Of a stretch of DNA of 31,611 nucleotides, positions 24,726 through 31,611 are shown one piece after another (the stretch's first letter is position 1; every line of letters begins with the position of its first letter). A program made the translations under genes and the position numbers. This DNA comes from JAGOBX01 sp036733285. GTDB lineage: Bacteria; JAGOBX01. The stretch spans positions 1-31,611 of the forward strand of contig DAINAU010000028.1 in the NCBI GenBank assembly GCA_036733285.1, given 5' to 3'. The notes under the pieces were generated by a model, which ran no database searches, was not told where the DNA came from, and worked only from the letters and a program-made list of their open reading frames with translations.

Positions 24726-26228
24726 TTATTTTTTTCTCCTCCACCAGACTAATATGCCTGTTAAAACCGAAAGAGCCGGCATCGCGAATATGGAAACGAA
24801 TATAATAAAAAACATATCGTTTGAAGCTAAAGTCAATTGCGCTTTTTCAGGCGATTTCGGAGGCAGTGAAATCAAATCTTTTTTCTCAACAAGATAATTT
24901 ACGGCATTAATGATAAACGCGGAATTTCCGGCGTTATTGATTAGATTATTAGATAAAAAATCTGCGTCCCCAACGGCAAGAAGAGCGAAAGGTCTTTTTT
25001 TTGAGGATTGAGATAACGCGGTATTTTCCCGGTTTCCGGCGGGTATAGACGAATCAGGTTCGATAGATTCAAGATTATCCGATTCCGACAAAATTGCAAT
25101 ATCGTAATTTTTTTGCGGGTATTTTGAACGGTCTATGTTAAGATTTTTTAAATCCTCGAGATTTTCTTTTGCAAAAACCGAATCCTGAGATTTTATTAAA
25201 ACCGTTGATTTTATGCCGTTTTCGGTTTTTACTTCTTCAAGCGAACTTATGAGATTGAATATTACGGGGATTTTTTTTTCATAATGAAACTTGGTGATTT
25301 CAGATTGACCGAACTCGAAAGCTACGATAGAACCTTTGCCGAATAAAGGATAATTGTTTGAGGGGTCAATCAATAAATTATTATGAAACCGTATGCCGTT
25401 TTTATTCAAAAATTCCGTTAACAAAACGAGCTTATTCCCTTTTTTTCCTATTGAAGGTTCGAGACAAATCAAAATTTTACCGCCGCTTTTAAGGTAGTCT
25501 GCGATAATTTTGATTTCATAGTTTAAAAAGTCAAATTCGGGAGCGAGTATGACGAGCAGCGAGCAATCTTCGGGTATTTTTTCAGTTGCGACCGTCGGCA
25601 ATGTTTTAATCTTGAAATTTCCTTTTTCCAATATTTCGTTTTTTAAAATCTCAAACCCGTCGTAGGTTTCTGAACTCTCGAGTTTGCGTTCGTTATGACC
25701 TTCGGTAAAATATATTGTTTTTTGTTCCTTTTCAATCAAAGACAAAATAATTGAAGTGAATTTTTCTTCGCCTTTAAAACTTGATATTTTCGGGGTTTTT
25801 CCGTAAATATATTCGTAATCCGCCATATTATTGTATGATACGTATTTAATTTGATCGTCGAATTCGAATATAACCAAATCAGGCGAAGTCAGGTTATATT
25901 TTTTGGCGAGTTCGTTTGAGCGCAATTGATTTTTTATGGGATCTATATATTCGATAACAATATTTTTATTATAATTCGCGTATGAATTCAGCAATTCCTG
26001 AATGTTTTCATAAAGTTCGGCGTTTGACGGAATAAATACGGATACGCTCATTCTTTTTTGAATTTTATCAAGAATTTTTTCCGAATATTCCGATAAACTG
26101 AAAATATTCGTTTTTGTCCAGTCAAGTCTCATATAATGACGGTAAGCGAGATAATTTATCATTATTATAATCGCCGCAGTCAATAAAACAGTAATTGAAA
26201 AATTGATTCTTTTAGCTGTATAGCTCAT
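24726..26228 (-). CDS. GldG-like auxiliary protein of ABC transporter
   Basis: This is about 500 residues from the ATG at 26228, chosen because it follows the permease stop by 4 bases; a longer frame from 26339 would overlap the permease and is rejected. Order: an N-terminal transmembrane segment (about 8-30), then a DxTKTNIFSLSEYSEKIL motif typical of the family. A thioredoxin-like region (MSVSVFIPSNAELYENIQELL) and an IFT52/GldG-like region (KTIYFTEGHNERKL, LKSGGKILICLEPSIG) follow. A C-terminal transmembrane segment ends in WWRRKK. The family accompanies GldA/GldF ABC systems, which support gliding in Bacteroidetes and have unknown roles elsewhere. Confidence 0.85.
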   Translation of the reverse strand: MSYTAKRINFSITVLLTAAIIIMINYLAYRHYMRLDWTKTNIFSLSEYSEKILDKIQKRMSVSVFIPSNAELYENIQELLNSYANYNKNIVIEYIDPIKNQLRSNELAKKYNLTSPDLVIFEFDDQIKYVSYNNMADYEYIYGKTPKISSFKGEEKFTSIILSLIEKEQKTIYFTEGHNERKLESSETYDGFEILKNEILEKGNFKIKTLPTVATEKIPEDCSLLVILAPEFDFLNYEIKIIADYLKSGGKILICLEPSIGKKGNKLVLLTEFLNKNGIRFHNNLLIDPSNNYPLFGKGSIVAFEFGQSEITKFHYEKKIPVIFNLISSLEEVKTENGIKSTVLIKSQDSVFAKENLEDLKNLNIDRSKYPQKNYDIAILSESDNLESIEPDSSIPAGNRENTALSQSSKKRPFALLAVGDADFLSNNLINNAGNSAFIINAVNYLVEKKDLISLPPKSPEKAQLTLASNDMFFIIFVSIFAMPALSVLTGILVWWRRKK

Positions 26229-26232
26229 TTTT

Positions 26233-26973
26233 TCACAACCACTTTCTGGTTTCAAGGTATCTGATATTAAGAAAAATAATTCCCGCCGAGCAAGAAACAA
26301 GATACGCGATAGCCCTCGAGTCGATAATTCCTTTTCCAAAGGTTTCCATATAATTCATAGCGTTTATATAATCGAAAAATTTTACGGTTGAGGGATCCAT
26401 AAAAAAACCGCTTAAAAGTCCGGCGAGAAAAACGCACGCGATAACCGCAAAACTAAGGATTGCGGAACTTACCTGAGATTTTGTCACAGCCGAACAAAAC
26501 ATACCGATGCTTATAAAAAATAAACCGGTTAAAATCGAGCCGGCGTATCCGGAGACAACCGGTCCAAAATCTATGGAAGTATAATGATTCAAAATAACGG
26601 GATATATTATGGTGGGCGTCCACAAGAAAATATAAAATAGAGCGGCTCCCAAATATTTTCCCAACACAATCTGAAATTCTTTTATAGGGGAGGTCATCAG
26701 AAGTTCTATCGAACCGGATTTTATTTCTTCTGAAAAAAGTTTCATTGTAATAACCGGAATGAAAATAAATAAAAATAACCAGTAGAAAATCGTGCCTCCG
26801 AAAAATAATCTCATTACTGCGCCGTAAGGACTTTCCGGTCTGTTTGTCAAATCCGTTATCATCCAAAAAATTATTCCGTTCAATATCAAAAAACAAGTTA
26901 ATGTGATAAATGCGAGCGGACTTGTAAAATAACTGAAAAGTTCGCGTTTGGCTAATATTAATATTTTTTTCAT
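26233..26973 (-). CDS. ABC transporter permease, GldF-like
   Basis: This is about 246 residues with six hydrophobic segments. The N-terminus (KKILILAKRELFSYFTSPLAFI) and the cytoplasmic motif EEIKSGSIELLMTSPIKEFQIVLGKYLG are typical of ABC-2 permeases of the GldF/NosY type. The ATG at 26973 is taken as start, 5 bases after the ATPase stop; GTG 26985 is an in-frame alternative that would overlap the ATPase gene by 8 bases. It forms the membrane channel with the ATPase at 26978 and is followed by the GldG-like gene. Confidence 0.85.
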   Translation of the reverse strand: MKKILILAKRELFSYFTSPLAFITLTCFLILNGIIFWMITDLTNRPESPYGAVMRLFFGGTIFYWLFLFIFIPVITMKLFSEEIKSGSIELLMTSPIKEFQIVLGKYLGAALFYIFLWTPTIIYPVILNHYTSIDFGPVVSGYAGSILTGLFFISIGMFCSAVTKSQVSSAILSFAVIACVFLAGLLSGFFMDPSTVKFFDYINAMNYMETFGKGIIDSRAIAYLVSCSAGIIFLNIRYLETRKWL

Positions 26974-26977
26974 TTCA

Positions 26978-27982
26978 TCAATCACCGTCGACAGTTGAAG
27001 TTAACGATATAAAAATATTTTCAAGCGAATTTTTATTTGGGGTTAATTCGCGAATGAAAGCGTTGTTAGAAACTGCAAAACTAAAAAATTTATCAAGCGC
27101 TTCTCCGGCGTTTTTAAAAATCATTTCAATCTCGAGCATATTTTTTTCTTTTGACAAAACGGAATAATTGTATTTTTCGTCGAATCCGGAAAGTTTTGTT
27201 TCTATAATATCAGCAGGATTATCATGAGTTTGAACGCAATCGTTTTGATTTTCAGTTTTACGGCCCGTTTCATTGCCGCAATATAAAATAATATGATAAC
27301 TATAACCGGTTATGCCGGTAAGTTTATCCATATCGCCGACGCTTTCCCGCGCGATTATTTTTCCTTTGTTAATTATGAGAACATTTTGACAGGACGCTTC
27401 GACTTCGGGAAGAATGTGAGTGGATAGAATAACGGTTTTTTCAGCGCCGAGATTTTTTATCAAATTTCGAGTTTGAACTCTTTGGTTGGGGTCGAGTCCG
27501 CTCGTAGGTTCGTCAAGAATCAGAATTTTAGGGTCGGCGAGCAAAGCGTCCGCAAGTCCGACTCTTTGAGTATAACCTTTTGAAAGATGCGCGATAATTT
27601 TATTCAGAACATCGCCGATATTGGATTTCTCAATCGAATCGGAGATTCTGCGTTTCGCATTGCGTTTTTCTATTCCTTTTATTGAAGCCCTGAATTCAAG
27701 AAATTCTTTAACGCGCATTTCAGGATATAAAGGAACATTTTCAGGAAGATAACCGATTATTTTTTTTATATCGTTAGGATTTTCAGCCGAATTGATTCCG
27801 TTTATATAAACGTCGCCTTCGTCCGGTTTCAAATAAGTCGTTATAATTCGCATAGCCGTTGTTTTGCCGGCGCCGTTTGGTCCAAGAAAACCGACCACTT
27901 CGCCGCGCAATATCTCAAACGATATATTATCCAGAACCTTTTGGTTTCCGAATTTTTTTGTTATATTATTAATTTTTATCAT
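26978..27982 (-). CDS. ABC transporter ATP-binding protein, GldA-like
   Basis: This 334-residue ATPase has Walker A GPNGAGKTT (about 34-42), signature LSKGYTQRVGLADALL, Walker B ILILDEPTSGLDP and a switch histidine in ILSTHILPE. This is the CcmA/GldA subfamily. The C-terminal ~110 residues form an extra domain that carries a low-complexity insert and ends ELTPNKNSLENIF, a motif common in the subfamily. It powers the permease encoded next. It is the first gene of the operon; no Shine-Dalgarno precedes the ATG at 27982, so a leaderless or weakly translated start is possible. Confidence 0.9.
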   Translation of the reverse strand: MIKINNITKKFGNQKVLDNISFEILRGEVVGFLGPNGAGKTTAMRIITTYLKPDEGDVYINGINSAENPNDIKKIIGYLPENVPLYPEMRVKEFLEFRASIKGIEKRNAKRRISDSIEKSNIGDVLNKIIAHLSKGYTQRVGLADALLADPKILILDEPTSGLDPNQRVQTRNLIKNLGAEKTVILSTHILPEVEASCQNVLIINKGKIIARESVGDMDKLTGITGYSYHIILYCGNETGRKTENQNDCVQTHDNPADIIETKLSGFDEKYNYSVLSKEKNMLEIEMIFKNAGEALDKFFSFAVSNNAFIRELTPNKNSLENIFISLTSTVDGD

Positions 27983-28097
27983 ATTACATAGGGTTGTATA
28001 TTTATTTTTTTTATAGTCTAATAATACTACTATCCCGTATATTTTTCAACAATAATTTTTCGCTTTAGCATTATCCCTAAAAATGTATTCGGCATTT

Positions 28098-28144
28098 TTA
28101 GTATCTTATCGCGAAAATTCTTTCATTTACGGCAAGAATATTTT
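28098..28144. repeat. 47-base dispersed repeat, copy A
   Basis: This copy matches 29301-29347 in 41 of 47 positions, including 21 identical bases, CATTTACGGCAAGAATATTTT. It lies in the 27983-28350 gene-free interval, 3' of the WaaP-like kinase gene and 5' of the ABC operon. AAAACGC (28147-28153) and GCGTTTT (28189-28195) form a further inverted pair beside it. Nothing else in the interval looks coding. Confidence 0.65.
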
Positions 28145-28350
28145 TTAAAACGCTTTGAAACCTATATAAATTAAAGTGTCTTATTAAGGCGTTTTTTTTA
28201 ATCTTCAACTTTTAAAAAGGGTTCGCGCAGTTTTACAGTAATCAAGAAAATGATTTGAAAAACTGCCAAAATCCAACTACAGTTTTTAGTATTATTTGTT
28301 CCGCAACAACAAATATTCGCGTAATTAAAAAAAATAAACTGACTTTCGTT

Positions 28351-29124
28351 TCAATAAAAATCCATTTTAGATTTTTGTTTATCAATGCGGTTTTGTTCAT
28401 AAAAAGAGTTTCTTTGAGATAAATAAAAGTCCAATAATTGTTCCCTGTCTTCTATTTTAATATGTTTTTTTAAATAACGGTTAAATTTGAAAAATTCTTT
28501 CAGCATTGATTTGGATGAATTGAAAAAATAACGTCGAAACGAATCAAAATCTATTAAGTATATTTTTTCAAGCGCGTTATCCGCTATCATATTATTTATA
28601 TGAAAATCGCCGTAAATAAAATTGTTATTATGAATTTTTGCCATAATAGCTACAGCTTTTTTTAAAATATCTAATTTTAAACTGTAATTGATATTAGAAT
28701 CGTTTAAAATATTATCCAATGTTTTTCCCTGAATTTCGTTTAATACAGCCATGCATTTGAATCTGCTTTTGAAAAAATTTTTGTTTTGAACGGCAAAAAC
28801 AATATTTGCGGTAAGAACTCCGGATTTGTTTAAAATCTGCTGGGCTTTTAACGTTCTGTAAGCCCTCGGTTTCCTGAACAAATCCTTTAGAATTCTTATT
28901 GCTCCGGGAAAATAATAGGTTTTAAGATAATAACATTTACCGTCGAGTATTTTTTTACAAGTCAGACGGTTTTTACCTGAAGACCTCAAATTTTGTCTGT
29001 CAAAATTATCATATTCAATAATAATTTGTTCAAAAAGACCCAAATCGGCGTCTGCCGTTACTGTATAAAAATTAAAATTTTTAAAACAATGTTTTTTTAT
29101 TTTTAACGAATCGTTTTCGTTCAT
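28351..29124 (-). CDS. WaaP/Kdo-kinase-like lipopolysaccharide kinase
   Basis: This 257-residue protein has a kinase fold: K68 in CYYLKTY as the beta-3 lysine, then HNNNFIYGDFHINNMI (about 166-180) as the catalytic loop with D173 and N177/N178. IDFDS (191-195) is the metal-binding equivalent of DFG. The HGD-for-HRD style with IYGDFHxNN is typical of WaaP/KdkA and related small-molecule kinases, which phosphorylate lipopolysaccharide core sugars. RIO-type or aminoglycoside-type kinases are alternatives. There is no membrane segment. It is a single gene with its own strong promoter at 29210-29238, flanked by two copies of the same repeat. Confidence 0.8.
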   Translation of the reverse strand: MNENDSLKIKKHCFKNFNFYTVTADADLGLFEQIIIEYDNFDRQNLRSSGKNRLTCKKILDGKCYYLKTYYFPGAIRILKDLFRKPRAYRTLKAQQILNKSGVLTANIVFAVQNKNFFKSRFKCMAVLNEIQGKTLDNILNDSNINYSLKLDILKKAVAIMAKIHNNNFIYGDFHINNMIADNALEKIYLIDFDSFRRYFFNSSKSMLKEFFKFNRYLKKHIKIEDREQLLDFYLSQRNSFYEQNRIDKQKSKMDFY

Positions 29125-29209
29125 AATTTTTTCTCTTGAAAAGTTTTTATTCTGCCGCCTGAGAAATAATTTTCAGCGTTTTGATTTCGCCGAATAAAAA
29201 TATAGTTGA

Positions 29210-29238
29210 ATGTTAATATTATTTCAACCAATTGTCAA
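29210..29238 (-). promoter_or_regulatory. Promoter of the WaaP-like kinase gene
   Basis: On the minus strand a perfect TTGACA (29238-29233) and TAACAT (29215-29210) are separated by exactly 17 bases, about 85 bases upstream of the ATG at 29124. This is the best sigma-70-type promoter seen in the window. The leader of about 80 bases shows no obvious regulatory fold. Confidence 0.65.
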
Positions 29239-29300
29239 GCCGGGTTTTAGAAGTTTTTCTTTTATCAATATCGAGAACCCAAAAAGAAACAAGGAAGCGA

Positions 29301-29347
29301 TTAGCATCTTATCAATAAATTTCTTGCATTTACGGCAAGAATATTTT
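29301..29347. repeat. 47-base dispersed repeat, copy B
   Basis: This copy matches copy A (28098-28144) at 41 of 47 positions. Here it folds clearly: TTCTTGC (29321-29327) pairs with GCAAGAA (29335-29341), enclosed by AATAAAT (29314-29320) and ATTTATT (29366-29372). The rest of the 29125-29525 interval holds the kinase promoter and no coding frame. Confidence 0.65.
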
Positions 29348-29525
29348 GTGAAGATATGCCGAGAGATTTATTGAATTTGAAGTTAATTTCATTTTTTATT
29401 AAAATAATGAAAAGTTGACATGAATTGTCTTTTGTATTGCCTGCGCTAATATATTATCAAGAATTTTTTAATTGATTTAGCGGGAAAAGTTTATAACTTT
29501 AATTATTGCTCTTAGGGGTTGTAAA

Positions 29526-30347
29526 TCATAAAATATTGAACAATATTATTCCTGCGGTTACGCCTACGTTCAGAGAATTTTTTTTCCCGGACATTTCAAT
29601 ATTGATAATATAATCGCTTAAATTTAATACGGAATGATTGATACCGTATTCTTCGTTTCCAAAAACTAAAGTGATTTTTTCAAATTTATCATAATCAAGC
29701 GACTTGTAATTTATACTGTTCAAAACAGTTTCAACGGATATCAAAGCCGATTCCATTTTTAGTTTTTCCGCAATTTCCTCCGCGTATTCAACATAATTCC
29801 ATCTAACATATTCTTCGGTTTTCATTGCGGAACGTTTTGTTCTGTTATGCTCCGGAGTCGGCGTCAAACCGCATAAATATATCGAATCTATTTTCCCTGT
29901 AGACTCCGCTGTTCTGAATATCGACCCGACGTTAAAAGGCGAACGGATATTGTCCAAAATAATATTGATTTTCGGCGGGGCTGCGTTGATTTTATCCGAC
30001 GTTTTGTCTTTATCAATAACAACATAATCTATTTCGTTAATAGGAATTCCTGATGTTTCCGAAATTTTATGATACAAATTATTCGATAAAACCGCCATAC
30101 TATGAAATTCTTTTTTCAATAATAACGCGTTTATCTGAGAAACTGATTCGTTTAAAAACGCATATTTTTTAAAATCTTCTTCCGTTCTCTTGTTTTCAAC
30201 GAAAAATTCTAAAATACTTTTTTTATAAATCTCAACATAATGATTCAACTCTTTTTCAGTATGCGCCCTTTTATAATTGAACATAGCGTATCTGAAAATA
30301 TTTTTCAGAGATTCGATGATTTTTTTCAATTGTTTGGTTATACTCAT
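29526..30347 (-). CDS. SpoU/TrmH-family RNA 2'-O-methyltransferase
   Basis: This 273-residue SPOUT methyltransferase has an N-terminal helical extension of about 120 residues. The catalytic domain has the three family motifs: motif 1 with NVGSIFRTAESTG (arginine in the active site), motif 2 LVFGNEEYGI and motif 3 SLNVGVTAGI. Members methylate ribose 2'-OH in rRNA or tRNA using S-adenosylmethionine. The target cannot be told, and the long N-terminus differs from TrmH and RlmB. An AAGG lies close before the ATG at 30347, and TATAAT is at 30375-30370 on this strand. It is divergent from the PP-loop gene, sharing a 93-base control region. Confidence 0.88.
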   Translation of the reverse strand: MSITKQLKKIIESLKNIFRYAMFNYKRAHTEKELNHYVEIYKKSILEFFVENKRTEEDFKKYAFLNESVSQINALLLKKEFHSMAVLSNNLYHKISETSGIPINEIDYVVIDKDKTSDKINAAPPKINIILDNIRSPFNVGSIFRTAESTGKIDSIYLCGLTPTPEHNRTKRSAMKTEEYVRWNYVEYAEEIAEKLKMESALISVETVLNSINYKSLDYDKFEKITLVFGNEEYGINHSVLNLSDYIINIEMSGKKNSLNVGVTAGIILFNIL

Positions 30348-30403
30348 ATTGCCTTACATTATCATTGTTATTATAAATAATTCAAATAAAATTGATTAAA
30401 TCC

Positions 30404-30432
30404 TTGACAAACTGCGTTCCGCCTTGTAGCCT
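30404..30432 (+). promoter_or_regulatory. Candidate promoter of the PP-loop gene, possibly leaderless
   Basis: TTGACA (30404-30409) is followed after 17 bases by TAGCCT (30427-30432), a poor -10. A start point 7 bases on would fall at about the ATG (30441), and no Shine-Dalgarno is visible, so a leaderless transcript is possible. The -35 is strong but the -10 weak. On the other strand a TATAAT (30375-30370) serves the SpoU gene. Confidence 0.35.
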
Positions 30433-30440
30433 TTTAAAAT

Positions 30441-31409
30441 ATGAAAACTATTAAAGCAATATCGCTTTTTTCCGGCGGTCTGGATTCAAGCATCGCCGCA
30501 AAACTTATAGAATCATTAGGAATTGACGTGTTGGGAATAAGTTTTACTACTCCTTTTTTTTCCGCGGAAAAAGCTATTCAAGCCGCCGATCTTATCGGTA
30601 TTCCCATAAAAATAATTGATTTTACAGACGACTATATTCAAATGCTGAAAAAACCAAGATACGGTTTTGGAAAAAATATGAATCCCTGTATTGACTGCCA
30701 CGCGTTAATGTTTAAAAAAGCCGGCGATTTGATGAAAGAACTCGGTTACGATTTTATATTTTCCGGCGAAGTTTTAAATGAAAGACCTATGTCGCAAAAC
30801 AGAATTTCATTAAAAAAAGTAGAAAAACTTTCGGGTTACGAAGGTTATATTTTAAGACCGCTGTCCGCAAAACTTCTTGATATTACAATACCCGAATCGG
30901 AAGGTAAAATTGATAGAAACAAACTTCTTAACATAAACGGCAGATCGAGAAAAATGCAATTTGAACTCGCCGAAAAGTTTAATATTACTTATTATCCGGC
31001 TCCGGCTGGCGGTTGTTTGCTCACTGATAAAAACTTTTCGACAAGATTAAAAGATTTGTTTTCGATAAATCCAGAACCTAAAACAGAATGCTTGGAATTG
31101 CTTAAATACGGACGAATATTCAAATTACAAAATGACGGACGACTGATTCTCGGAAGAAATGAAAAAGAAAATTCGGCTATTGAAAAATTAAACGCTAACG
31201 ATTTTATTATCGATACTCCAGAAGTCGCCGGACCGCTCGGCGTGATTCTGAATAATTATTCAGACGAAAATATTCTGCTCGCCGCGAATATTCTCGTTTC
31301 TTATTGCGACGCTGAAACCGGAAGCGAAGTCCGCGTTGTTTGCGGAAACAATTTTTTCAAAATGAAAAAAACAGATAAATCTAATTATATAAATCTGCTT
31401 TTAGTCTAA
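30441..31409 (+). CDS. PP-loop tRNA thiolase-like protein (ThiI/MnmA-related)
   Basis: This 322-residue protein opens with a PP-loop: ISLFSGGLDSSIAA (residues 7-20), which binds ATP to adenylate a nucleotide. NPCIDCHALMFKKA (about 80-93) carries a conserved CxxC, and FIFSGEVLNERPMSQN and PAPAGGCLLTD follow. This is the pattern of the ThiI/MnmA-related proteins of unsettled function that precede a C-terminal NFACT-R/DUF814-like domain, which fits residues about 210-322 (TPEVAGPLGVIL...GSEVRVV). It probably thiolates tRNA uridine, with sulfur relayed through the cysteines, in the cytoplasm. It is divergent from the SpoU methyltransferase gene, another RNA modifier. Confidence 0.8.
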   Translation: MKTIKAISLFSGGLDSSIAAKLIESLGIDVLGISFTTPFFSAEKAIQAADLIGIPIKIIDFTDDYIQMLKKPRYGFGKNMNPCIDCHALMFKKAGDLMKELGYDFIFSGEVLNERPMSQNRISLKKVEKLSGYEGYILRPLSAKLLDITIPESEGKIDRNKLLNINGRSRKMQFELAEKFNITYYPAPAGGCLLTDKNFSTRLKDLFSINPEPKTECLELLKYGRIFKLQNDGRLILGRNEKENSAIEKLNANDFIIDTPEVAGPLGVILNNYSDENILLAANILVSYCDAETGSEVRVVCGNNFFKMKKTDKSNYINLLLV

Positions 31410-31461
31410 ACGCAATCCGGATAAACGCGACAGACACAAAAAAAATTTTTGTCAAATTTTA

Positions 31462-31611
31462 GTTTCAATCCACGCGCCCACGCGGGGCGCGACGATTTTT
31501 TTCACGGGTTTTTTCGGGGCGGGATTGGTTTCAATCCACGCGCCCACGCGGGGCGCGACAAAAAAAACGAATTATCTTTCAATGAAATTTATGTTTTTTG
31601 TCGCGCCCCGC
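31462..31611 (-). CRISPR. Type I-C CRISPR array (end of array, truncated)
   Basis: Two perfect 32-base repeats lie at 31462-31493 and 31528-31559. Read on the minus strand they begin GTCGCGCCCCGCGTGGG and end GTGGATTGAAAC, the I-C repeat type, with the ATTGAAAC tag that becomes the crRNA 5' handle. One complete spacer of 34 bases (31494-31527) lies between. Transcription is therefore leftward, the leader lies to the right beyond the window, and 31462 is the old, trailer end. The next 40 bases (31560-31599) are followed by an inverted half-repeat. No cas gene is in the window. Confidence 0.9.

Noticed and set aside
26229..26339. Longer GldG-like start at 26339
   Set aside because: It overlaps the permease gene by about 100 bases; ATG 26228 follows the permease stop directly.
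31428..31453. A- and T-rich inverted stretch after the PP-loop gene as a terminator
   Set aside because: The stem has almost no GC pairs and is not convincing.

Overview
The window is an AT-rich bacterial scaffold of about 31.6 kb. It contains one run of exactly 100 N, the usual scaffold-gap placeholder, and it stops inside a CRISPR array, so a metagenome-assembled genome is likely. A lipoprotein, a WaaP-like lipopolysaccharide kinase and a PASTA envelope protein suggest a cell with an outer membrane. The mix (polyphosphate glucokinase, a PHP-UvrD fusion, a P-loop/Asp23 fusion, a divergent DnaA, a GldA/F/G-type ABC operon) does not place it in a phylum I can name with confidence. Almost all genes are on the minus strand; the exceptions are the lipoprotein unit (9.6-12.7 kb) and the sulfurtransferase-like gene near the right end.

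Left to right: (1) 1-4.6 kb is a minus-strand operon of an HD phosphohydrolase, a small unknown protein, a membrane-anchored TPR protein and a PASTA protein that runs off the window. (2) 4.6-5.33 kb has no gene but is packed with hairpins: a run of short palindromes plus a degenerate dispersed inverted repeat. Part of it recurs, 54 bases identical, at 20.6 kb. (3) 5.33-9.43 kb is a coupled pair: an EndoQ-like PHP nuclease fused to a UvrD helicase, then a P-loop ATPase with an Asp23/Gls24 C-terminus. (4) 9.43-12.67 kb reads on the plus strand: a secreted lipoprotein with calcium-binding repeats and an M15/M74-like metallopeptidase end, preceded by an AAAAC tract that places the best start codon out of frame, then a secreted protein cut by the gap. 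(5) 12.7-16.1 kb holds a CstA-family transporter, a membrane protein and polyphosphate glucokinase. (6) 16.1-20.7 kb holds a nested inverted-repeat region, a PilZ-like protein and a large Type IIG restriction-modification protein. (7) 20.7-23.2 kb holds a cytosolic C39-like peptidase, a divergent DnaA and tRNA-Arg(ACG). (8) 23.3-28.0 kb is the four-gene ABC operon (ATPase, permease, GldG-like, DUF4340-like). (9) 28.0-31.6 kb holds a WaaP-like kinase flanked by two copies of a 47-base repeat, a SpoU-family methyltransferase, a divergent PP-loop ATPase and the end of a type I-C CRISPR array.

The strongest lead is the apparent phase-variation switch on the lipoprotein. The next are the shared hairpin element, the two fusion proteins in region 3, the altered DnaA motifs and the inverted half-repeat at the CRISPR edge. 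No wholly new multi-gene system could be shown from sequence alone.
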